DNA of 64,000 nucleotides from Agrocybe praecox. Taxonomy: Eukaryota; Basidiomycota; Agaricomycetes; Agaricales; Agrocybaceae. The DNA is taken from NCBI GenBank assembly GCA_964017145.1, contig OZ024847.1, positions 3,410,001 to 3,474,000 of the forward strand, given 5' to 3'. Positions 41,936 to 53,635 of this stretch are shown piece by piece (positions within the stretch are counted from its first letter, which is position 1; every line of letters begins with the position of its first letter). Under the pieces are notes generated by a model. The model had not been told where the DNA came from, did no database searches, and was given only the letters and a program-made list of their open reading frames with translations. Made by a program: the position numbers and the translations under genes.

Positions 41936-44554
41936 CTATATGCTTGAGCGCGACTGATGGAGTCCAACACCCCCCTTTGTTCTGCTTTTCCTCCTCCCAA
42001 AGTTCAACACATAATTATACCGCCTGAGAAACGGTTTACCAACAACTGGTATACCTCTTTCAGCCGCCTCCAATGCAACCACTCTCGGGATTTCGTAACC
42101 TCTTACTTCAAGATCGTCGCTATCCTCATCCTCGTCGCCATAGAGAACGTCATACGTCCCCTCCTGTTTCAGATGGTTCGCGCATTTCTCTCTCGCCCAC
42201 CGGATGTTGATCTGTTCAAGTTTGGGATATGTGAAGAGAGCGAGGTGCCTCTTGTTCTTCTTTTCACGTTGACTGGATTCTCGGCGGGGATCGGAAAGGA
42301 ACGATAGAAAAGAAGAAGTGGTTGATGACGGTGAGGAATCCGAGGTTGAGTTGATAGGCGTAGAATCAGAGGCGCTGGGTATGGGTCGAGAGCTCGCATG
42401 AGGCGCAGGAGTAATACTTTGAGTCCCGGGGTTGGGATAACTAGGACGCATGATTGTCGATGGTTCAGGACTTGGTGAAGATTGCGTAGCGGTTATAGGA
42501 ACGACGAGGTTTGTTTGCAGGGGTGAATTGCCGATCCAAGGCGCCTGGTTTATAGTACGTTTTTTCTCTTGATATCCGTACTTTAAAATCCTAACCGCAG
42601 TGTTCAACATGCTCTCATCGCCCATGTATCGATGCCCTTTTGTCAGCGAGAAGCGCTTGAGGACGGGCATGAGGTGTAGTTTAGAGAGAAGCTGAGTCAG
42701 TGGGACCTTTGAGGGAAGTATAAAGTCAGTGATATTGCGATTGAGAGTGGGTCACAAGAATGAAATGTCCTTACAGCTCCAAAGCCCGTCGTAACCATCC
42801 AATGCAACTCCTCTAACTTTCCACAACTGCCGAACACCTGCTCATAAAACGCAGTGTAATCGCGGTCTCTCCTCGTCCACCCTAAGCCTCGAACGAGTCT
42901 ATTCGCTCTGCTCTCGTCGAAATGCAAATGAACCCAAATATCGAGTGAATTCAGGTTCACGAGGCGTTTCAATACAGAAGACAACGCAGGGGCCCTTTGT
43001 TCGTAGATCGGCTCGCATGTAAGGTCCAATATGCGTATGGAAGTGAACGTGGGATGAAAGGAAGGAAGAGGCGAGAGTTGTTGATAAATTCCTATGAACG
43101 TTTCTAGTGTCGGCAGAGAATAGGAAAGGTCGGTGCTAATAGGTCCTGGGTAAGGTTTAGCCTTCGAAGACGACACGGTGGATACAGTGTTAGATAGATG
43201 CATCCCAATTTCCTCAGGTGACATCCATCGCTTAAAGTTCCACAAGAAACGAACATATTTTAGCTCGGTATGCGCGTCTATAAACCGACCCAGAGGGGAA
43301 TCTGGCGGTGGTACGACCGCATTAGAATTTGAGCTTGCGTTTGCACTTCCATCAGTGTTTCCATTCGCGTTGATGGTTCCTGTTTGTCCCTGTCCTTGGC
43401 CGTGCCCCAGGCCTTGAGCTTGAACATTGGCATTCGAATTCTGCCCCAGAACCGTCCTTGGACCGACGCCAAAATCTCTCTCGTATCCGAACCCGCCTAG
43501 TGTTAGAGTTTTTAACGCTGGCCACCTACCCTCGACGACTCTTTCGAAATTCAACGTTTTGAAAGAAGACGAGAAGCTGCAAAGCGCAAGTTCTTTAAGG
43601 TTCGGGCACGAATGGAGAAGCATATCCCAGAGACGTGGTGGCAGGGGTGTTGGTGTTGGGAATAGTTCTGAATCATTAAGAAATGATAAAAATGGTAAAA
43701 TAAACGGTGAAGAGAGATTTGACATACCTGAACCGCCCAAGCCGTGTCGGACAATCATAGAGAACGACGTCAAATTCGTGAATGAGAATAGAGAGCTCTG
43801 TGGGTCGATGGGTATACGACCAATATTGGTAAAAACGTTTGTCAGACGAGGGCAGCTAGAAACTCTCAGTAACGATCATTTAACCAGTTCAAAGTCACAT
43901 ACCATTTCTTCAAGATCGTCCACAGCGAGCTTTCCGGCATCTCCAAGCCATCCCAATCGAACGTGTCCAATTGTAGCAGTCCGCCTCCCTTTCCTTGTTT
44001 GCCCACCGCTATGTCCCCAACCATACCCGCGATTGATCTCTCGTCCACCCACATATCTTCCCTCGGCCATGACAAATAGTAGTTTGGCCGTAGCACGATT
44101 TTATGGATGAAATTTGATAAAGATGGATTCGAAAGAAGGAATGGGAGCGTATTTATGCAGGAAGACGATGAAGAGAGTGTGACTGTGTGATAGAGCGAAG
44201 GCAAGAGCAGAGAATATACATGTTTTGACTATTCGATAAATATTCAGGTTGGTTCATTTCAAGAGAATAACTAGAGAAACGTACGACTAGGCTTAAATTG
44301 AGCATGTCGGAGGCGCAGAGGTATTCTGCTATTTCCTTCAATACATCCAACGGTATCGAGCGAGCCAACTTGTCCATTTCCTGTTCCTCAAGCACAGTAA
44401 TTCGTGTTGAGTCTGCGTCTGGGACTATCGAAGAACAGGAAGATGACGAAGTCATCTGTATCGAAGGTAGCTGGAAGAGAATGTTAACCAAACTTCGTCT
44501 GCGCGCGTTCCTCGCCTTCGTTGTGGGCGCTTTTTTCTCCTCGGAAAGCTTCAT
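41936..44554 (-). CDS. F-box protein with leucine-rich region
   Basis: Five exons (44285-44554, 43903-44228, 43728-43855, 42775-43667, 41936-42706) sum to 795 residues. An F-box-like segment spans the first intron: LARSIPLDVLKEIAEYLC, then LNLSLVSKHVYSLLLPSLYH. Leucine-rich stretches follow (CPNLKELALCSF, GRWPALKTLTLGGFG, LVNLNSLDIWVHLHF), interrupted by a Gly/Gln/Asn-rich insert (GQGQGQTGTINANGN) near 310. The last exon is partly disordered (Ser/Pro/Thr-rich) with an acidic GDEDEDSDDLE and a basic tail. Expected role from the family: substrate adaptor of an SCF ubiquitin ligase; the substrate is unknown. It is not a close copy of the 20766 gene. Confidence 0.82.
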
Positions 44555-45828
44555 CGTAGTACTCTGCAGAGCAGTTCAGAGATGTCTAAGCTGGCAGATA
44601 TTGATATCAAAAGAAGTGATCCTGATGGTCGCTGACAAGAGGAATGAAATCAAGGTATTTAGAAGAAAGCACTACACGAACAGATTATGCCTGGCCCTAT
44701 TTGCGGCAGTACCCGCATAAGACAACACAAAGACACAAGGCGTGCAAGTACGCAGGACGTGCAACCAACGCTGTAAGTGCACGCACACACGCACGCAAGC
44801 ACGCTCCTCCTTGTTCACTTCTCGATCCTTCCTCCGAATTGTATTCTCCGTCGTCTGACCGGTCCTTATCTTTATTCTCGATAAGATATGTATCGATTTA
44901 AGACCCCTGCGAAAGTCGACCTTTGAAGGAATGGAAGCGGAATTGAATTGAATGTTCCCTGTATGGCCTAGAAAGGTAAGGACCTTGGACTGCGTCGTTT
45001 CTAAGGGCTAGGGAGACGACGACGAGGCGAAGTGAGATGAGGGAGGTGGGAGTAGGGAAGGGGCAGCTCCCATGTGCTCCTTTCTTTGCAGTACTGCTCC
45101 GGAGCTTTGCTTTTCATGATGACGGCGATTGTGTGATGTCGGTGGCATCCCGGTGTGACAATATTAATGGAATATTTTCACATGACTTAACTCGGGGTTC
45201 AAACGTTCACATGTCACATCTTATCTTATCTATGTGGATTGGCGAATAAGTATGCGGGAAAAAGACGGTAAAGAACGTTTAGAAGATAAGTCATTGACTT
45301 TAGCGCCTTAAATGGGCGCCAGATGAGAAACGTAGCAATAGTGTTGGAAGGCGAGTGGAAATAGATCGAAACACACAGAGTTGTACTGGACAGAACGGGA
45401 TATCAATGCGATATTATGATGGAGGGCCAAGGCGCCCATCAGACATGGGCGCCTTGTATGAGCATCATTTGCCCACCTTCTGTATCAATACAGGCCAAAA
45501 TCGTTTTTGGGCGCTAAACCAGTAGATGAGACCGAAACAGATAGAACCCGGGAGAACATAGACTGCAGGCGGTGATCACTGCACGTCACAAATTGACGTA
45601 TGTTGTGTTCTGTGATGGTTGGGCTCTATGATACTGGTTAGGGGAAATTATTCCATATATATCAGACATAAAATCACGGTAATTAAATCCCGAAGCGATG
45701 AAAAGAGCATACTTGAATCGTATGCGTAAACACGTAAAAGGGGCTTTCATTTTTATTTTAGAATACACGTTTTGTTTACATTTGAAAAGAATTTGTATGG
45801 AATATTTTTGTCATGTCAAAATTCAAAA
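44555..45828. other. Intergenic region
   Basis: About 1.3 kb upstream of the F-box gene and downstream of tyrosinase B. It contains a run of GCACGCACACACGCACGCA-type sequence near 44776 and repeated GGGCGCC palindromes near 45315-45455. No gene supported. Confidence 0.4.
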
Positions 45829-47927
45829 TCAAGCGTGGTGACTTCCGCCCTTACGACCAAAGGTAATTTGGTGGTGGTGACGAGGGGCACTATCGATCGG
45901 GAACATTGCGCCAGCTGGGTAAGTTAATGGAGTCGACATAACGTTTACCTCAAGCGACTTCAATTCTACAGGCTCTCCATCTGCCTGTAAACACAATGAT
46001 GAAGTTAGATACACCCCACTCAGATGGCGTGTGACCGCAATTGACAGAGAACTGACCTTCATAACTCTCCAATGGAGTTCCTTCGTCAAGTACGGGGCGA
46101 TTACATCTTGCTCGAGGGAGTCCAAGTGTGAGTGCTTCAAAATATCTCTGTTGAGATGAACGAATCCTTCTTCGACTAGATCTACTTGGTTTCTGCAGTT
46201 CTCGCATTCGTCGGGGTTGTCGTTTACAAACGCATGATGGGCACCGACAAAATTGGGGCTCAAAAGCCACTCCTTAGGGTCGTCAGGGACTGATCCAAGG
46301 AAGATAGGGACGGAAAAGCTCGTTCCCAATTCGAACTTCTTGAATTGAATTCGCACAACCCAGTCGTACACTCCATGGTTTGGTGGTGCTACAGACGTGG
46401 CTAGTAGTACCTGTCCGGGTGCATGGGTAGTTGGCGTGGCAGCTGCAACTTGAGAATGAGAGGCAATGTTTCCAAAGACAGAAGCTCCGTAGAGACGATT
46501 GACGATTGCTCCTATTGCGGTTCTCACAGCCTCGCGGTTTCCCATATCGAGACCATTAAATTCAGGATACGTGTACCCAAGCCTGGTCGTATCTGTCGTA
46601 GCGTTGGAAGCCCAGAATGTGTTTTGAGTGTTCCAGAAGGGCGCCAACTCTTTTTTATCATCATAAGAAAACTGAAGAAGGAAGTAAATAGATAATATAA
46701 CTCACGAGTGGAGCCATCGATGGGGCTATTGGCAGGTATAGTGAACGTACCATCGAACGCGTTGCCGTGTGAGACCCAAATTCCCGGATTCAACGCAGCC
46801 CAAAGAGATAGCATTCTGTCGACATTGGCGTGATGAAGTTGGAATATTGGGTCAAAAGCTAATAAATAAACAAGCGATAGCGTACTTTAACAAATTGCAA
46901 CATTAATAAACGTTTGAACAGTGAACTCACCGGCGACAGTAGGACGGGACATATGACCGCCACCTCCTACGTTGTTATGTATACCATTGTGGACTCCCTC
47001 GACACTATTGGCAGCGGTTCCGGGGGTGACTCTGGTGTTGCTGAATGCATCCCAAGTGTGAACTCTTGTCAACATGGCGTATGTATTAGAGGTGATGTTC
47101 GACTGAGCATTGCGTAGAACGCTGAGTACAAAACATAAACATATAACGTTCAATAAATGTTGGATGGTCATCAACATCGAGGAAGCTTACTTGGTCATTC
47201 TGGTCACATCGCTGGTAGCGCCTGATCCAGTGCCAGTTGGATTTCGCAACGTAGTGGGCCAGGATCCTAAGTCTCCCGTGAACTGAGGTGGGATGGGGTG
47301 GAATCGGTACTGAAAAAGTGGGTTGTCTACAGTAATCCTAGTGCCCGCGGGGCCGGTTATAGTGACACGAGCCTGGGAAATAACCTGTGCAGGAGGTACA
47401 GAGTTCACTGCCCAATCCCAATAGGGTTGACGAAGATCTGACGCCGCTTGCCTCCATGCCGCCTGGTCAACTGTGTAGCTACTTGCTGCAATTACAGCGT
47501 GTTTTTGAAGGATTTGCTAGTAAACCAGACGCTTTAGGTCAGAACTGGGGTCAAAAAGTGGAGATACATGCACGAATACCTCATATAGGGAAACATAGGG
47601 CCTGTGCCACGTTGGGAAAAGAACGCTGGCATGGGTACAGTAACCGCCCCATGTCGCATTTGGGTTGCCTACTGCGCCATCCCATGGTGTGTAAGGGATA
47701 CCGTGAATACCACCAACTTGGAAGAATGACTGAAAGTCATTTTGGTTTACGTTCTGCATGAGTTCTATTTAACAGTTAACATAAATTCTCAGCAACAATG
47801 AAACGGGTAGATTCTTACGAAGAGCTTGGATATAGAGCGAGAAGAATTTCTCGTTGTTGACGAACGTGTTGATTTCGAGTCGATTGGGTGCACCACCCGA
47901 AGGGCCGGTGATAATCACTCGAGACAT
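45829..47927 (-). CDS. Tyrosinase (type-3 copper polyphenol oxidase) B
   Basis: Oxidises mono- and diphenols to quinones, the first step of melanin-type pigments in mushrooms. Seven exons (47819-47927, 47580-47764, 47191-47516, 46931-47121, 46706-46858, 46057-46649, 45829-45984) sum to 570 residues. CuA ligands: His57 (GGIHG), His81 (YCTHAS) and His90 (TWHRPY); Cys79 in the YCTH motif is the residue that forms the Cys-His thioether in fungal enzymes. CuB ligands: His251 and His255 (VHNGIH) and His279/280 (LHHANVDR). The C-terminal regulatory domain starts around [17 protein letters not shown] and carries the CENC (CxxC) motif, EEGFVHLN and the last exon [13 protein letters not shown]. No signal peptide, so a cytosolic pro-enzyme activated by C-terminal removal is expected from the family. 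A palindrome with TATA boxes lies upstream. Confidence 0.95.
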
Positions 47928-48014
47928 AGAGTATTATTCCTTTGTGTAGTCGAGCAGGTAGTTGTAAGAGCAGTTGAGGAGCTGCTTGGACGTTCTTGGA
48001 ATAAACGCTCGCCT

Positions 48015-48040
48015 TTTATACGCTTTGGAAAGCGTATAAA
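48015..48040. promoter_or_regulatory. Perfect 26-bp palindrome with TATA boxes upstream of tyrosinase B
   Basis: Twelve-base arms TTTATACGCTTT and AAAGCGTATAAA separated by GG, about 90 bases before the tyrosinase B start. Each arm gives TATAAA on one strand, so it is at once a possible core promoter and a possible dimeric-factor site. Confidence 0.7.
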
Positions 48041-50202
48041 TATCAAATATTTCATAAAGAAAGGCTTGTTGCCGAGTAGAAGTTGGGTTCCGAACAGAAA
48101 CATCTCCAGTGTTAACTTTAGTTTCTAACTAACTCACCTCAATGGTCACAGGTCCTGTCGAGATGCGTCAATTTTATGGTTTGAGGGTACATCAGAGAAG
48201 TTATTTTCCGACTGAGTTTAAGTTGGAGGATATATGTCCCTTGACAATATCTATAGGTATGTACGATGCTCTGAATACATTGTTCAAGTTGAACTGCTCA
48301 GATCCAAAGAAACATTTGACTCCCTTTCGTACGATACCGCCTATTCAGTGTATGAGATTTTTTCAGACAGAGGCAAAAAGGGTCTATATATAGCTCGCCC
48401 CTTCGACCGAGGGACAAATATGGATTGGAAGTAGCTTGGCACGTTAACACCACTGGAAATTGCTGCGCACTTGCATTCCTGGTTTTCATCCAAATGACTT
48501 CCATCCTTTCAGAAGGTACGGAAGTTTCCTCATAATTCAGATTCCCGGTCCCATAACGTACGTAGAGAGGATCCGAATAGAACTGAGAGCCTAAAAACGA
48601 ACCTACGTCCCCGGAGGACGGACGTTCGCTAGAAATAATGAAAACATACAGCCTGCATACGCCATAAGGGACATAACCAGTGAGCCATTCTTATAGTACA
48701 TGCTCCTCATATTGTCAGAGACGCACATTGCAAGTACTTAGACTCATTTCATTAAGAAGTGTAACGAACCGGGATTTAGACTCGTACGCTTCTGGGAGTG
48801 TTGGATCGGAGCTATCAGGCAAGTGACCACCCCAAGAGAACGCATTGAGAGAATATCAAGCAATGTCACTTACAATGTTACGTTCGATACACATAGATAC
48901 TGCTTCTTGTTTCTCTCTATCTCCCAGAACCATCTCCAATCCTTCTTTCTCTCCCACAACGCGCCATTTCTGCTGGACCGACGAAGCTAAGCCGAATAGT
49001 AATAGAGCAGGAGCGAAGGCTTCTTCCGGCCGATCAAAAATTACGATTGACAAAGGAGGCCGGAGGAGTTCAATATAGCTCAATGTGTAGCTATACTCAG
49101 AATCGCGTTGGTCGTAGTGAGCAATCCCATCTGTACACTACGTAAATCTAATCACAGTCCTAGGGCCAAGGGCTAAATTTAAATTTAGAATCCGAGATGT
49201 ATGTTGCTGCTATGACGTGCCGTCAATGCCGTCAGCGTCATACGGTACCACACTTGTATTAAAGATAGCTGAAAGAAATAACACTCTTGTCACCGAAAAT
49301 GAACACAATCCGCAATATCTTGAAATACATGCGTGAGAATTTCCAATGAGTCCTTTCAGTGCCGAAGATGCCAGTATCTATTTATACCCCCAGGGCCCAG
49401 GCTGCAAAATTCGTGTCTCCAAAAACTTGTGCGCTCGTTCGAGAAGGGTCGCAATTACAAATTTGTGTTGCCTTGAGCAGATTTAATCGTCTACGATGCA
49501 GATATACAGGCACAAATTGAACTTCTCAAATAAAATCTTTTTTACTCAGTGTGGTAGTCGATTACTTTGCCTACTTTGGAAAAACTTCAAGCTTAAGGTT
49601 TATGCCGTTCCCGAAGTCGATACAGTTGTGGGTCTCAGTTAGTAAATTGCGTATCACATTAACGCCCCGAAGTGTGTAAAATGAATGAGCTAAATTGGAG
49701 AACATTGAAGCGATCCAGGCTGCCTGGGCCCGGATGCGCGTCGAGCAGACATTGAGCAAACGCGCACGATGGCTGTTGCGGTCAAAAATAGAATCTATTC
49801 GGCCGTGGACGCGTCGGGCTATCTCGAGCTGTACGAGATCTAATCTGTGGACTCGAATTTTGTCACTTCATATGCACAGTGTCTTCGACTTAAACATTTT
49901 TCCTAGGCAGGTTTCTAAGTAGTAAGCGTAAATGTTCTTAGCTAGCAAGGTTCTATAACGACAATTCAATGCAAATTGAATAATGCAGACGAATTTATCT
50001 AACTGAAGTCATGTCAAATCCCGTGTAACCCGAACCCTGAATGTTTCAAGTCCCATCAATTTGTAATAGGCTTGGCAACTGTTGCTGACGCTTACGGCTT
50101 GAGCGCTGAGCTTGCATTTGCTATCTGTTTTCCTGAACCTTTTTCATACCCTCCCTTTCTTTCCACACTCACTGTCGTTTCTCACATATCGATAGCAGGA
50201 TC
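48041..50202. other. Intergenic region
   Basis: About 2.2 kb between tyrosinase B and the GPI-protein gene. Short frames near 48142-48504, 48845-49083 and 49571-49922 lack family motifs, splice support or a convincing start. No repeat with clear ends was recognised. Confidence 0.4.
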
Positions 50203-51174
50203 ATGATGTCTCCTGTCACCACCTACAATATCCTTCTCGTTGTTCTTTTGTCGTGTTTCAGGTTGGTTTTGGGTGGCGGGGAGAACAATGTCACTGTCAC
50301 CAGTACAGATGAATCTATAACAGTACAGTCATATCCAAAACTCGAAGATTGAGCTTATAACCTATCAATTCCTCACCTTATTCTAGTACACTGGGAATAT
50401 TATCAAAGACGCGAACGTCTGCAAAGTAGACGCAAATGGGCAGATTCTTGGCAGCCAAGCAGGATGCTATAACTTTGGAAATTCTACTTGTACAGATAGC
50501 TTCGCGGTAAGTCAACCCAACCAGGATCTCAGCGCTGGAGCTTCATTCAAGTTTAAAGGTACGTCAACACTCATGAGAAATTCTACTATTTCTCACTTGC
50601 GCACTTTTGAAAAGGAAGCGCCATATACGTCACCAGTGCACTTTGGCAGGTTTCGCCCCTATACACAGTCACACTCGATGGTCAGGCCTCCGAAGTTAAT
50701 GGGACGAGGGACTTCCTTCCTTTCGGATGCTTCAACCTTTTCTCAAAAACGGGTCTTGACGCGACTGCGGAGCACACGATATCAGTTGCAGTAAAGGGTC
50801 CTTCCCCACTTAATGCGTATACGACCGCGCATCCGACTCTTCAGGGAGATTTGACGTTTTCCTTGATCAATTTCATGTGAGTACACTCAGTGAAGTAGAT
50901 GTAAACGATTGATTTCTGCGCATGTTTCTTTCTTTGCTGTCAATTAAATTCTAAGGTGTTCCTCACTTACAGTTACACGGTCGATGCTGAGTCCAGCAGC
51001 ACATCGAATTCAACTTCAAGCAACACGACAGCGGCTGCTCAAACTAGCGGAAGCACCAATAACACTGACAGTTCGACCAAGCCATCCGGAGCGCACGCTG
51101 CCGTGTCGTCGAACATTCTACTCCTGCTGTTCCCTGCCACCGTGATTGGCCTTTTACAGGCGATTCTTGTCTAG
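50203..51174 (+). CDS. Secreted, probably GPI-anchored surface protein
   Basis: Four exons (50203-50322, 50387-50558, 50615-50876, 50973-51174) sum to 251 residues. The N-terminus MMSPVTTYNILLVVLLSCF is a typical signal peptide. The mature part has three Cys in the first half (ANVCKVDA, GCYNFGNSTC), several N-glycosylation sequons, and a beta-strand-like pattern (IYVTSALWQVSPLYTVTLDG). The C-terminus is a Ser/Thr/Asn-rich stalk (SSTSNSTSSNTTAAAQ) ending in the hydrophobic tail ILLLLFPATVIGLLQAILV, as required for GPI attachment. No named family recognised. Cell-wall or plasma-membrane location is inferred from these signals. Confidence 0.87.
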
Positions 51175-51540
51175 AGACTTGTATCAAAATACCCGACTGA
51201 TCGGTTTCTACCTCTGTATTGTCGCAATCTGTATACCGACTCGACGTGGAGTTCCTTATATTAATCATCTTTCTTCGTTGCGGTTCCACAAGCTCTCCCA
51301 GGACGCGTGCATTCCAACTATAGCGAGACGCTTGACTGAGACTCCAAAGCTCTAAAGCTATGAGGTTCATTTCTCCTATGTAGAGACGGCGACAGACTTG
51401 CTATGGCATGAGTTGTGTCTCGAATAGTCAGTACGCCCCAATTTAGATTTAGACAGTCTTGAGTCAGGCCGTGTCAGACTTGCGTCATCAGGTCCATTCT
51501 TGCCTTAACGTCAAGTGACCATAAGTCGTATACTTAGGCT
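51175..51540. other. Intergenic spacer
   Basis: About 370 bases between the GPI-protein gene and the TATA box of the tyrosinase-domain gene. Nothing recognised. Confidence 0.4.
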
Positions 51541-51548
51541 TATATAAA
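51541..51548 (+). promoter_or_regulatory. TATA box of the free-standing tyrosinase C-domain gene
   Basis: TATATAAA, 49 bases before the start codon, a spacing like the TATA-type elements 54-76 bases before the small secreted protein (53008) and tyrosinase C (58813) start codons. It implies a very short leader and a promoter of its own. Confidence 0.65.
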
Positions 51549-51596
51549 GCACACTTGGATCGCCTTCCATGACCGCTCAACCTACATTCCACTCTC

Positions 51597-52168
51597 ATGT
51601 CGCACCATCCCCAAGCAGCGAGCAATATCTGGGAATGGACCGCCAGAATACGGTTTAACCAATACGAACTGGGAACTAGTTTCTCCGTGTGTGTCTTCCT
51701 CTGCAACGAGTCGGAGATTCCGACGACCCCAAGAGACTGGCAGACTTGCCCGGTATTCGTTGGTGCAACTCATGCATACGTGTCAGGAGGGGAAAGCGGA
51801 GGATATGGTTACGGATCGCCTGCAGAAGATGTAACGCAAGGCTTCGTACACCTCAATAGTGGTATCGTCAAGATGTCTGGGTTAAGGTCGTTAGAGCCAG
51901 AAGTGGTAAAGCCGTATTTAAAGAACAAACTACAGTGGAAAGTGCAAAAGGTACGTGCGTTAATATGAATCATGAAATACAAATGTTTATTTACGGCTAT
52001 GCTCCTCTGCAGGCAAATTCGGAGCCCGCAACACTTGAGTCTCTGGAGACCGTCGTGATCGTAACACCCTTGACGCTATTACCCGGGGAGATGTTCCCTA
52101 TCCCAGGGGAGCCGTGTCAATATAACGATATTACCTACGGAAAACCTGGAGGGAGTCGTGATCCATGA
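51597..52168 (+). CDS. Free-standing tyrosinase C-terminal domain protein
   Basis: 169 residues from two exons (51597-51950, 52013-52168). The protein matches only the C-terminal shielding domain of the neighbouring tyrosinases: IWEWTARIRFNQYELGTSFS, then FVGATHAYVSGG, DVTQGFVHLNSGIVKMSGL, VVKPYLKNKLQWKVQK and finally TPLTLLPGEMFPIPGEP ending GGSRDP. No copper-binding histidine domain is present. Its last exon is 156 nt, the same as in tyrosinases B and C, and the intron is at the same place, so it arose by duplication of a tyrosinase 3' end. The CxxC motif found in the full-length copies (CENC, CANC) is replaced by a Gly/Ser/Tyr-rich stretch. An ATG and a TATA box directly precede it and the frame is intact. 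Possible role: acting in trans on tyrosinases (inference). Confidence 0.85.
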
Positions 52169-52387
52169 GAATTATGTAAAAGATGCAACACTGAAAGAAG
52201 CAGCCATATTTCTCGATTTACGGGCATAATCATACAAATTGTATTTCTGAATATGTTCGGACATAGGCTTGCATAGACGTGTCATAAGTTAGATCGTGAG
52301 CCTCCAGCCTGCATGTTCATTGTCAATCGTTTTAGGTCATATAAATAAATGACAGCTGGGTCTTTAAGTCATGAAGTTTTTTTTTCA

Positions 52388-52662
52388 GGTGGAGAGCGCG
52401 CATCTTCGGCTTATGGATCGTACAGAGAGGACATAACGCAAGGATTCGTTCACCTTAATGGTACCATTGTCAAGCTTTCTGGACTAAGTTTGCTAGAACC
52501 AAACGGTATAACACCATATTTTAAAGATTAAAATGAAGCGGAGAGGGGAAAATTTCCTTGACGTCAATCATAAAACAGTGAGACTTGTTTCTCGTGTCAG
52601 GAAACTCACGCCAATACAGCGATATTATATACGGGAAACCTGGAGGAAGCCGATGTGCGTGA
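52388..52662 (+). pseudogene. Degenerate second copy of the tyrosinase C-terminal domain
   Basis: Starts abruptly within the domain (GGERASSAYGSYREDITQGF), continues through FVHLNGTIVKLSGLSLLEP and stops at YFKD. After a gap where the intron and the start of the last exon should be, the tail NSRQYSDIIYGKPGGS with a stop follows in another frame. The closest relative in the window is the free-standing copy 220 bases upstream, so this is a truncated tandem duplicate. Not expected to be functional. Confidence 0.85.
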
Positions 52663-53067
52663 GAAAACGATAAAAGTACGCTTCTCCAGAGTCCTATTGC
52701 GCTGTGTGTGGCAAACCTTAACACATCATCTGCACAGGTGCACCTGATACACTAAAACACTAAGGTATTTCTCTCACTGTACTATTAAGAGTACAAGTTA
52801 TAATGTGATATTTTGTTTACTACAGTGTAGTATAGTCGTAGTACGCGTTATCCTAGTTAACCTAACATATAATACAAAACACATATCTATAGCTTACTAG
52901 TTGATCTAATTGTACGTCTAAGGGAGCAGAAGTTAGCGGTATCCGCTAAGTGAGCCAAGTCTGTCAGAGTCTTTATCGTCTATTTTTATCTGTGACTTTC
53001 TTTCGAGTATAAAATGTCTGAAATTGGCCTCTCAAATTATTGAAGCGCTTTCAATACCTGCAGATCA
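52663..53067 (+). other. Promoter region of the small secreted protein
   Basis: A/T-rich spacer. TATAAAA at 53008-53014 lies about 54 bases before the next start codon. Confidence 0.5.
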
Positions 53068-53635
53068 ATGTTCGAGTACAAGAAACTCTCCCTCCTACTG
53101 CTTTTATCTCTATTTGCGGGGACCGTGCTCGGTGCCCCGATGGGTGATGCTCTCACCATCAGGGAGGAAAATGTCGAGGATTTCAACCCATTCGCGTTCT
53201 TCGGAAAAATTGCTTCGACTGTCAACAAGGTTGCTTCAGCCACCAGTAAAATATCGAAAGGCGGCAAATTATCGCAATTTGCTTCCAAGATATCCCAGGT
53301 CGCTCAGAAGGTTGCACCAATTGCTGAGAAAATGTTTGGCCATTTTTTTAATTTTTTAATTTTTTAAAAAGGAACAATTACTAATGTTCGCACACAGAGC
53401 TCAAACTGCTGCACCCATTGCTCTTCAATTGGCAGAGGCAGAGGCAGAAGGAGGACCCCCGTAGATATATTTTACTCGATTTGAACGCTATCTCACGAAT
53501 TACTTCAGTGCTTTGCTTGCCGGGGCAATTGGAATAGCTGCCGGTGGCCTGTCTCACTCGGCACAACCCGGTCAGAACTCCGATCCTGTCGTGGCATCGG
53601 GGCCATCCGACGGCATTTCAAATGTGCAAGCTTAA
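53068..53635 (+). CDS. Small secreted protein with amphipathic-helix repeats
   Basis: Three exons (53068-53333, 53398-53460, 53509-53635) sum to 151 residues. Signal peptide YKKLSLLLLLSLFAGTVLGA with cleavage probably before PMGD. The mature part is NPFAFFGKIASTVNKVASAT, then related Lys/Ala helical segments (FASKISQVAQKVAPIAEK, AQTAAPIALQLAEAEAE), a short GGPP break and a Gly/Ala-rich hydrophobic helix ALLAGAIGIAAGGL. There is no cysteine. The second and third exons continue the helical pattern, which supports the splicing; the first donor (GTTTGG) is weak, and reading through would give a 99-residue form. No known family recognised; a membrane-active or surface-active secreted peptide is a guess from amphipathicity. 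Confidence 0.7.

Noticed and set aside
48856..49083. Minus-strand frame with IVIFDRPEEAFAPALLLFGL
   Set aside because: It looks somewhat protein-like, but no start context, flanking exon or family match could be found.
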